Notes under the pieces: generated by a model
Seen by the model: the letters and a program-made list of their open reading frames with translations, nothing else
What the model was told of the DNA's origin: nothing
Databases searched by the model: none
In this document: positions 9,157-14,716 of the stretch, one piece after another
Position numbering within the stretch: position 1 is the stretch's first letter
How the letters are laid out: each line of letters begins with the position of its first letter
Translations under genes and position numbers: made by a program
From: CAYJBP01 sp964368605
Lineage (GTDB): Bacteria; Bacillota; Dehalobacteriia; UBA4068
NCBI GenBank assembly: GCA_964368605.1
Contig: CAYJBP010000056.1
Location: forward strand, 1 to 14,716
Length of the DNA stretch: 14,716 nucleotides
Reading direction: 5' to 3'

Positions 9157-9169
9157 CGAAGTTGTACAA
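9141..9169 (-). promoter_or_regulatory. Sigma-A-type promoter of the giant SLH gene
   Basis: Reading the minus strand, TTGTAC (9169-9164), a 17-base spacer and TAAGAT (9146-9141) form a good -35/-10 pair. TGC immediately before the -10 is an extended -10 motif. The predicted start, near 9134, leaves a leader of about 34 bases with the GGAGGA ribosome binding site. Confidence 0.65.
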
Positions 9170-9181
9170 CAATATATATAT

Positions 9182-9235
9182 AAAGTGTCTGTTTTGTAAT
9201 ATTAAAAAGATTTAATATTACAAAACAGACACTTT
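9182..9235. terminator. Perfect 25-bp inverted repeat after the response regulator gene
   Basis: Arms 9182-9206 and 9211-9235 are exact reverse complements (25 bp) separated by the loop AAGA. The element begins one base beyond the response regulator stop codon (9238-9236) and ends just before the -35 region of the next gene. It is the only obvious stop for the kinase/regulator transcript. However, it is AT-rich, and on the minus strand it is followed by alternating AT instead of a U-run. In the plus direction it does run into TTTTT. It could be a terminator, an mRNA 3'-end stabiliser, or a small palindromic insertion. Confidence 0.55.
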
Positions 9236-9913
9236 TTAAAGTAAAATATAGCCCTTTTGCCTTTTAGTAATAATTTGCAAATCGGAATTAACATAAGCCA
9301 GTTTGCTTTTAACCCTTGAAACCAAAACTCGCAGGGTATTATAATTTTCTATTGCCGGGCAGCCCCATATTTTTTGATACAATTCCTCTCGGCTGACGAT
9401 TTGGCCGGCTTTTTCGATCATCAGCCATAAAAATAAAAATTCTCGCTTGGTTAAAAGCAAATCTTGCTGATCATAATAGGCCGTGGAATTGATGCCTTCC
9501 AAAGACAATTTGCCTAAACAAATTGTGGCTGCTTGGCTTGGTGGCTGGTTATCCGGCACTATCCGCAATCGGGCTTTAATCCGAGCCAGCAAAATCTCAA
9601 AATCATAAGGTTTAGTAACATAATCATCGCCGCCGGCTTCAAAGCCTTTAATAATATCGTTGTTTTCGCTTAGGGCTGTTAAAAATAAAACAGGTATCTG
9701 ATATTTTTGTTTAATTATATTGCATAAATTAAGGCCATTCAAATCGGGCAAATTGATATCAAGCACAATTAAATCAATAGCAGTTTGCTCTAGTATTTTT
9801 AGGCAATCATAAGCCGTATAAGCACAAAATGCTTGATAACCTTTGGCTGCCAAAAGTTGGCGATTTATATTATTGATATGCCTATCATCTTCAACCAGTA
9901 AAATATTAGTCAT
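9236..9913 (-). CDS. OmpR/PhoB-family response regulator
   Basis: The 225-residue product is a standard two-domain DNA-binding regulator. The receiver domain, about 1-118, has the acidic pocket Asp9/Asp10, the predicted phospho-acceptor Asp52 (VLDINLPDLNG), the conserved Thr79 and Lys101 in TKPYDFE. The winged-helix effector domain, about 130-225, has the LTKREFLFLW start, an L-R-V-x-V-S-R-x-K-x-K recognition-helix pattern and the final KGYIL strand. Its ATG follows the kinase stop codon with no gap (TAAATG), and an AGGTG ribosome binding site 8 bases upstream lies inside the kinase gene, so the two are translationally coupled. All receiver residues needed for phosphorylation are present. The likely partner is the upstream kinase. 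The targets are unknown; the neighbouring SLH genes are the natural candidates. Confidence 0.95.
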   Translation of the reverse strand: MTNILLVEDDRHINNINRQLLAAKGYQAFCAYTAYDCLKILEQTAIDLIVLDINLPDLNGLNLCNIIKQKYQIPVLFLTALSENNDIIKGFEAGGDDYVTKPYDFEILLARIKARLRIVPDNQPPSQAATICLGKLSLEGINSTAYYDQQDLLLTKREFLFLWLMIEKAGQIVSREELYQKIWGCPAIENYNTLRVLVSRVKSKLAYVNSDLQIITKRQKGYILL

Positions 9914-11878
9914 TTAATCTGCACCTAGGGGCAGTGTTATTTTAAATAGCGCCCCAGCCCCTTCATGCTCCATTAATTCGATAGTTCCTTTATGAATATC
10001 AATAATTTCCTTACAAATACTTAAACCTAAGCCTTTGGTATTATTGGTGCTATAGCCTTTTTCAAAAATCAATTGCGCATTTTTAGGATCGATGCCACTG
10101 CCGCTATCGGCTATATATAAGGCCAAATTCTGTGCATCTTCTTGCTGGGCGGTAATCGAAAATTGACCGCCTTCCATATGCTTATTGCTATTGAAAGCCA
10201 TATTTAAAATCACTTGCATTAGCATTTCCATATTGGCTCGGATAATAAAATCTTGGCTATATGTGGCTATAAAAGTATTATTGTTTTTTTCTAAAATTGC
10301 CCGACAAACAATTCCGCTATAATGCAATAGCTCTTTAAGCGATAATTCACTAAAAACGGCCTCGCTAAGCGGCTTATTGGGCATTTCCAAAAGATTAGAC
10401 ACTAAAGTGGATAATCTTTTAGCTTCGGCCGAAATAATGGTTAGATTGTCTATAGTTTCGTCATTTACTTGATCCGAATTGATTTGCATATTGGTAAGCT
10501 GGGCATAACCACTCATAACGGTAAGCGGCGTTTTAATTTCATGAGCCATTTTTTGGAGGAAGTCGGTTTTCATTTCATTAATCTTTTCCAGCATCTCTTT
10601 TTCTTTATTGCTAACCGCCAAGGCCAATTCGTCTTCCATGGATTGGGTGGCCAGCACCGACATAAAAATCATCACAAAAAGCAACATCCCCAACGGAGTA
10701 TAGCCGGTGCGTGTTACAATGGGAATTATATCATTAAGCCAGCCATCAAGGCTTGCGGCAATCAGCAAAACAGCTATACCGATGAAGGTATAAACATCTT
10801 GCATTGCAAAATTCTTTCTTTTTATATAATAGCGAATAATGCTGTATAATAAGTAGATGGCATAGGGAATAGCAATTAGCTCTACTTTATTCGATACCCC
10901 TACAACTTCGGTAGTGGGCACAGTAAACATAATAATCATGCCGGCAATAGATAAAGCTATAAAAGCAAATGTTATCCAGCGTTTAGCTGCTTTAGGATAT
11001 AAAGATTCAATCAGCAATAAAATAGCCAGTGGCGTAATGGCGGTTATTAAAACGATAATTCGATAATGAAGATACCAGTCGTATTCCCAAGGGACAAGGC
11101 TTACAATATAAAACCATTGATCACGCAAAGCAAATATTAAGCAGCACAGAGCCAATTGCAAGCCAATTCGCTTGCGGCGAATTAGGCCATCTAAGAAATA
11201 ATAGCCGGCTAATAGCAATAGGCCTCCACTCATCACATAACTAAAAAAGCCGGTATCCAAAACTGCTCTATTAATATTCTCCGGTGTCGAGATGGTTAAT
11301 ATCGGGGTAGATCCGCCTTCATTATGGGCATAATTTGAATATTGCATAATTAATTCCAGCATACCATCATCATCGGTATAAGCCGGAAATTCCATAAAAT
11401 TAACTCGGGGTACGGCAATAGCAGGGTCGTCTGAAACTACACCTACATTGGTAACTTCCTGGCCATTAACAAAAACCTTTGTGCCATAGTCTATCGAATA
11501 GCCGACAATAGAATAATAGGTATTGGGCTGCAATTTAATTTGGGTGCGATGGGTGCCATAGGGGATTTTGTTAGCTTCAAAAACATCACTGCGATTTTGG
11601 GCTTCAATAACATTACCTTGGGCAAAATCCTCTGAGGTATAAAGATGCCAAGGGTAAAAATCCATTTCTCGTGATATGCGGGCTATATTTTCATCAAAAT
11701 CAACATCATCGGCATAACTTATGCCGTCAACAGGGTCGGACAAATAAAGAAAGCCGTAGCTGGCGCTAATCGAAGTTAAAGAAAACCAAGCCGTACAAAA
11801 CAAGGCTAAAACAATAATTGGCGCAATAACCGTATAGGGGGTAATTTTAGATTTTGGTTTAAGCATATTTTCGGTCAT
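9914..11878 (-). CDS. 7TMR-DISM-type sensor histidine kinase
   Basis: The 654-residue membrane kinase starts at ATG 11876-11878, with AAGGAG 6 bases upstream. An N-terminal anchor helix (about 14-44) is followed by an extracytoplasmic beta-rich domain (about 45-205), resembling the ligand-binding sensors of 7TMR-DISM proteins. Seven hydrophobic segments follow at about 208-231, 237-260, 270-291, 299-320, 333-351, 361-384 and 394-412. A short coiled linker leads into HisKA, with phospho-acceptor His446 in KMAHEIKTPL. The ATPase domain, about 515-652, has N-box Asn563, G1 box DSGSG at 591-595 and G2 box KGLGLS at 615-620. All catalytic motifs look intact. The first domain suggests a carbohydrate-like or envelope ligand, but that is family-level inference. 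The gene heads an operon with the response regulator and has its own strong promoter and a long structured leader. Confidence 0.93.
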   Translation of the reverse strand: MTENMLKPKSKITPYTVIAPIIVLALFCTAWFSLTSISASYGFLYLSDPVDGISYADDVDFDENIARISREMDFYPWHLYTSEDFAQGNVIEAQNRSDVFEANKIPYGTHRTQIKLQPNTYYSIVGYSIDYGTKVFVNGQEVTNVGVVSDDPAIAVPRVNFMEFPAYTDDDGMLELIMQYSNYAHNEGGSTPILTISTPENINRAVLDTGFFSYVMSGGLLLLAGYYFLDGLIRRKRIGLQLALCCLIFALRDQWFYIVSLVPWEYDWYLHYRIIVLITAITPLAILLLIESLYPKAAKRWITFAFIALSIAGMIIMFTVPTTEVVGVSNKVELIAIPYAIYLLYSIIRYYIKRKNFAMQDVYTFIGIAVLLIAASLDGWLNDIIPIVTRTGYTPLGMLLFVMIFMSVLATQSMEDELALAVSNKEKEMLEKINEMKTDFLQKMAHEIKTPLTVMSGYAQLTNMQINSDQVNDETIDNLTIISAEAKRLSTLVSNLLEMPNKPLSEAVFSELSLKELLHYSGIVCRAILEKNNNTFIATYSQDFIIRANMEMLMQVILNMAFNSNKHMEGGQFSITAQQEDAQNLALYIADSGSGIDPKNAQLIFEKGYSTNNTKGLGLSICKEIIDIHKGTIELMEHEGAGALFKITLPLGAD

Positions 11879-11893
11879 AGATATCTCCTTTTT

Positions 11894-12118
11894 AAGCGAA
11901 TTATTATAATTACTCTATAAAAGCCAAAAGCCCACCGCTCAACCCAAAGGGGTGTAACGATAGCCTTTTGCAAATAGGTATAGAGTTAAAAGCTATCTAT
12001 TTAAAATTAAATAAATCAAATAGACAACCTGTTTGTCTATCTGCATAATTTTGGGCGACGATTGCATTAATATTTACCCCTTTGGAGGGCGGCTTTATCA
12101 ATGTTTTTCGCTTTTACA
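11894..12118 (-). ncRNA. Candidate structured leader RNA (riboswitch-like) of the kinase operon
   Basis: The predicted transcript starts near 12118 and reaches the kinase ATG after about 240 bases with no gene. Reading the minus strand, these pairings are exact unless noted. P1 is AAGCGAA (12113-12107) with TTCGCTT (11900-11894). P2 is GCCGC (12093-12089) with GCGGT (11938-11934), with one G-U pair. P3 is CCAAAGGGGT (12085-12076) with ACCCCTTTGG (11953-11944). A hairpin of 11 bp pairs 12043-12033 with 12027-12017, with one G-U pair. Another hairpin pairs GATAGCTTTT (11997-11988) with 11969-11959, with one bulged G. The loop of that last hairpin, ACTCTATA (11986-11979), matches TATAGAGT (11919-11912) and would form a pseudoknot. 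P1 starts about 5 bases into the transcript and ends 3 bases before the AAGGAG site. I see no hallmark of the cobalamin, c-di-GMP, c-di-AMP, SAM, TPP, FMN, lysine or T-box classes. Confidence 0.55.
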
Positions 12119-12124
12119 AGGTGG

Positions 12125-12154
12125 ATTATAGCATATAATGCTAGAAAAAGTCAA
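12125..12154 (-). promoter_or_regulatory. Strong sigma-A-type promoter of the kinase/regulator operon
   Basis: On the minus strand, TTGACT (12154-12149), an 18-base spacer and a perfect TATAAT (12130-12125) are preceded by TGC, an extended -10. The predicted start near 12118 places the first stem of the leader almost at the 5' end of the RNA. Confidence 0.8.
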
Positions 12155-12385
12155 TCTGCAATAGGCAGCAAATATCGCCCTCGATAAGGGCAAAAAATCA
12201 ATTTGACGATTTTTCATATTTTTTAGGTTTTTTTTGATATGATTTTCAATGATGTATTTAAGGAAAAAGAGATAATTTGTATTATCGGTTTTTTCTTTTA
12301 AAAAATGGCATTACTTGGCAACTCTATAACAGTGCGATAATATCCTGGTTTTTGGCATTCAAAATGTTTGCTTATAATCATGTAA
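12155..12385. other. AT-rich non-coding spacer between the divergent promoters
   Basis: No convincing gene is seen. The stretch holds several small hairpins: GCCCT/AGGGC at 12177-12191, AAAAATC/GATTTTT at 12193-12214, and an imperfect stem centred on GATAAT/ATTATC near 12271-12286 with A- and T-rich outer arms. It also has long T-runs. These may bend DNA or bind regulators, but nothing identifies a specific factor. Confidence 0.5.
12315..12343 (+). promoter_or_regulatory. Possible second, weaker promoter for the divergent SLH gene
   Basis: TTGGCA (12315-12320), a 17-base spacer and TAATAT (12338-12343) form an acceptable but imperfect -35/-10 pair about 70 bases upstream of the consensus promoter. 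In this AT-rich spacer such matches occur by chance, so it is only a candidate. Confidence 0.25.
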
Positions 12386-12414
12386 TTGACAAGTATATTA
12401 AATTAGTCTATAAT
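12386..12414 (+). promoter_or_regulatory. Perfect consensus sigma-A promoter of the divergent SLH gene
   Basis: TTGACA (12386-12391), a 17-base spacer and TATAAT (12409-12414) match the housekeeping consensus at all 12 positions. The predicted start is near 12421, giving a leader of about 29 bases that contains GGAGG (12437-12441). This predicts high expression, as expected for an abundant surface protein. Confidence 0.88.
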
Positions 12415-12449
12415 TTAATATATTAAATAAACAATTGGAGGATTAAAGT

Positions 12450-14684
12450 ATGCACAAAAACAAACTTTGTCTTATCACAGCCCTTGCACTAATTATTTTA
12501 TTACTGATTCCATTTACAGCATTGGCTGCACTCAATTTTACCGATGCCGATGAAATCGAGCATAAGGAGGCGGTCACAGCATTAGTTGCTTTAGGGGTAA
12601 TGGCCGGCCGTGATGATGGCAGTTTTGATCCGGCAGGTAGTATTACCAGGGCAGAATTAGCTAAAATTTTAACCATTATCGAAACCGGTGGTACATTGCC
12701 TGACTTGGCCAATACAAATACCACCCCATTTACGGATTTGGCAACCCCAACTTCCGCCTGGGCGCAGGGCTTTATCTCTTTTTGTTATACCGAAAAAATT
12801 GTTAATGGCCGTACCGAAACAAGCTATGAGCCCGATGCCAGCGTGATACCGCTAGAGGCGGCTAAAATGCTATTGGCAGCTGCCGGCTATGATCCGGTGA
12901 TCGAAGGCATGGTAGGGGCAAATTGGGCAGCAAATACCTACAATTTGGCCAATTCCGTAGGCTTATTTAAAAATGTTGGCCAAATAGATATGAATGCTCC
13001 GCTTTCTCGCGAAGATGCTGCCCAAATGGCTTATAATTTATTATTTGTGGAGATGGTAGAATATATCATCGAGCCGGCAATTGATGCTAATGGTAATCTA
13101 ACAACCGTATCTACTCGTAATAAACTATTGGTTGACGATAAGCCCGTTACGGTTTTAGAATATGTTTTTAAGCAAATGCAAACAAGTGGTATTATTGTAA
13201 GTAATGAGCAGGCTAGCTTAATAGATACTAAGGCCAATGATTATGACCTAACCACGGTTAAACTTAGCGGTAGTGATGAGATTATTGAGCTAGCTATTGC
13301 CAGTTCCTGGGATATGCTTGGCCAAGAAGTAAGCTTTTTTTATAATGCGAATTCTGTTAATGGGGTAAGCCCCGTCCCGGTTATGGTGGATTTATCCTTA
13401 ACCGATAATCAGGTTTATCGAAGCGATGCTCGTCCTATCAATAATGCTATCGATGATGAGAGCGATATTATCGCAGATATGCTTACCACCGATTCACTTG
13501 ATTTTGATTATGATAATCTGGAGCTTTATGTTAATTTTGGCCAAGACCTAAATCAAGCAATTACGGATATTGATGGTATTGCAACAGCCATAAGTAATGC
13601 CTTACCCTTGATGAATATTAATTATGCTACGGCCAATATTTACCGTTATTTTATCGATAATAATGGCGATCAAAAAATTGATATAGTAAGCTATATCATC
13701 GAGGGTTTCGGCATAGTTGACACAAAAGATGACGAAGAAGTTAACATTAATATTTATAGCCAGCAAGAGGTTAACTATGATGCTGATAATACCATAGGCT
13801 ATGATGATTTTGAAGAAGACGACTATGTTAATTATTGGCAATTTGATGATAAGTTAATTGCCCAGCCGGCCGAAATGCTTAGCGGTTCGTTTGATGCAAT
13901 ATCAGCAAAGGACACTATCGTAATAGATGGTACAGAATATGATTTTGCCTCCCGTAATTTTGTCTATAATGAGGGTTTAGGTATGCTAATGGGTATCCCC
14001 TTCCAACTTGAACAAGATATTTGGGGGATGCTGGATTCTTTGGGTAGAGTAATCCTGCTTGATGGCGAAGTTCAAGTTTCATCGCAAATTGCTTTACAAA
14101 CCGATTATAGCAAGAGCCTTACCGGTAGCGAATATGTAAGCCTAATTTTGGGCGATGGCAGCAATATGAGTACCCTAAGGGTTGGCGAAATAAAAACAGA
14201 GGCATATTTACCGCAGCTTGATGATGTTTTGGTGCAGGTTATCAGCGATGAGAATTCTGATATACTTATCGATTTAAGCGGCGATATTCTTTATAATAAA
14301 GCTATTAATGCGGTTACTGCCAATAATGCTCAAGGCTTAATAAGCATTGAAACTGGCTCTGCCGATATTAAGTTGGGTTCGCCCATGTTTAATGGTAGCA
14401 CCAGCGACATAAGCTCGATAATAGCCGACAAAGACACCTTGCTATTCCATAAAGAGGCTAATGGTTCTATTAACGTATATGTCGGCATCAACAATATGCC
14501 AACTATTATCAATTATAATATCGCTAATGATATATTTGATAAGGAATTTGCCGCCGGCATGGCTTATCAAGCCTTGGTTGTAGAGGATAATGGCAGCTAT
14601 AAGGCCTTGGCTATTTATATCAATAGCCACAGCTATATCGAGAGGACTGTTAACGATAGTTGCCCTCCCGGTTGGTGCGATTAG
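12450..14684 (+). CDS. Secreted SLH-domain surface protein with a C-terminal CPPGWC motif
   Basis: The 744-residue product starts at an ATG 8 bases after GGAGG. Residues 1-26 or 27 are a signal peptide (MHKNK, hydrophobic core, TALA). SLH modules follow at about 29-72 (with the ITRAE wall-polymer-binding motif at 65-69), 94-143 (degenerate, IPLEAAK in place of TRAE) and 158-200 (LSRED). The remaining 540 residues are acidic, rich in Asp, Asn and Ile, and match no family I recognise. A DNNGDQKID stretch at 403-411 resembles an EF-hand or dockerin-type calcium loop. The chain ends in CPPGWCD. Besides these two cysteines, the mature part has only Cys112. The protein should be exported and held on the wall polymer; a structural or S-layer-associated role is inferred from the SLH modules and the very strong promoter. 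It is divergent from the kinase operon. No terminator is visible in the 32 bases before the window ends. Confidence 0.93.
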   Translation: MHKNKLCLITALALIILLLIPFTALAALNFTDADEIEHKEAVTALVALGVMAGRDDGSFDPAGSITRAELAKILTIIETGGTLPDLANTNTTPFTDLATPTSAWAQGFISFCYTEKIVNGRTETSYEPDASVIPLEAAKMLLAAAGYDPVIEGMVGANWAANTYNLANSVGLFKNVGQIDMNAPLSREDAAQMAYNLLFVEMVEYIIEPAIDANGNLTTVSTRNKLLVDDKPVTVLEYVFKQMQTSGIIVSNEQASLIDTKANDYDLTTVKLSGSDEIIELAIASSWDMLGQEVSFFYNANSVNGVSPVPVMVDLSLTDNQVYRSDARPINNAIDDESDIIADMLTTDSLDFDYDNLELYVNFGQDLNQAITDIDGIATAISNALPLMNINYATANIYRYFIDNNGDQKIDIVSYIIEGFGIVDTKDDEEVNINIYSQQEVNYDADNTIGYDDFEEDDYVNYWQFDDKLIAQPAEMLSGSFDAISAKDTIVIDGTEYDFASRNFVYNEGLGMLMGIPFQLEQDIWGMLDSLGRVILLDGEVQVSSQIALQTDYSKSLTGSEYVSLILGDGSNMSTLRVGEIKTEAYLPQLDDVLVQVISDENSDILIDLSGDILYNKAINAVTANNAQGLISIETGSADIKLGSPMFNGSTSDISSIIADKDTLLFHKEANGSINVYVGINNMPTIINYNIANDIFDKEFAAGMAYQALVVEDNGSYKALAIYINSHSYIERTVNDSCPPGWCD

Positions 14685-14716
14685 TAATTTAAAGAATTAA
14701 AATTATAAAAAAGCAA

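Noticed and set aside
9101..9172. N-terminal extension of the giant SLH protein by 24 residues
   Set aside because: It would place non-signal residues before a clear signal peptide, lacks a ribosome binding site and overlaps the predicted promoter; the ATG at 9100 has GGAGGA at ideal spacing.
9182..9235. Complete insertion sequence or MITE end
   Set aside because: No transposase, no target-site duplication and only 54 bases in total; kept as an unexplained palindrome and probable transcript end.
10469..10849. 126-residue open frame on the plus strand, antisense to the kinase gene
   Set aside because: It lies wholly within a strongly supported coding region, has no family resemblance and no clear ribosome binding site; it is a reading-frame shadow.
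11894..12118. Known riboswitch classes (cobalamin, c-di-GMP I/II, c-di-AMP, SAM, TPP, FMN, lysine, T-box) for the kinase leader
   Set aside because: None of the conserved sequence blocks of these classes that I could recall was found on either strand. A c-di-GMP riboswitch was considered in particular because of the nearby GGDEF/EAL gene. A covariance-model search was not possible here.
12177..12214. Small hairpins as a terminator between the divergent genes
   Set aside because: Both flanking transcripts run away from this point, the stems are only 5-7 bp, and there is no upstream gene to terminate.
12277..12426. Possible 49-residue ORF starting at TTG in the divergent spacer
   Set aside because: It runs straight through the consensus promoter of the SLH gene, has a rare start codon and shows an AT-driven composition (many Tyr, Ile, Phe, Leu) without recognisable features.

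Overview
The window looks like chromosomal DNA from a low-GC Bacillota, most likely an anaerobic member of the Clostridia. The evidence is AT-rich spacers, strong GGAGG-type ribosome binding sites, near-consensus housekeeping promoters, wall-anchored SLH surface proteins, a GGDEF/EAL protein with clostridial-style GAF and PAS sensors, and a 7TM-type histidine kinase. This placement is inference from protein style; nothing in the window fixes a genus. There are five genes and no tRNA, rRNA, IS element, CRISPR array or phage gene.

Layout. (1) 1-3023, plus strand: the 3' part of a large cyclic-di-GMP protein ordered GGDEF-GAF-PAS-GAF-GGDEF-EAL, cut by the left edge. (2) 3024-3196: a convergent spacer with a GC-rich hairpin module and a long bidirectional terminator. 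(3) 3197-9100, minus: a secreted 1967-residue surface protein with three SLH wall-binding modules, a poly-glycine linker, a large unrecognised central region and about seven beta-grasp (InlB/Flg_new-like) plus two MucBP-like modules. (4) 9101-9235: its promoter, operator-like repeats and a perfect 25-bp inverted repeat. (5) 9236-11878, minus: an OmpR-type response regulator and the 7TMR-DISM histidine kinase that precedes it in the operon. The kinase stop codon directly abuts the regulator start codon. (6) 11879-12449: a divergent control region. (7) 12450-14684, plus: a second secreted SLH protein with a perfect consensus promoter.

How the parts may work together. The kinase has an extracytoplasmic sensor and seven membrane helices. 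It and its regulator sit between two SLH surface proteins, one downstream on the same strand and one divergent. The simplest reading is an envelope-sensing circuit controlling surface proteins. That is inferred from position only; no shared operator was proven.

The most interesting item is the roughly 240-nt leader of the kinase operon. A strong promoter starts the transcript a few bases before a 7-bp closing stem. The other strand of that stem ends three bases before the kinase ribosome binding site. Between them lie long-range stems, a perfect-looking hairpin and an 8-bp loop-to-downstream pseudoknot. I do not recognise it as any known riboswitch class, so it is a candidate undescribed cis-regulatory RNA.
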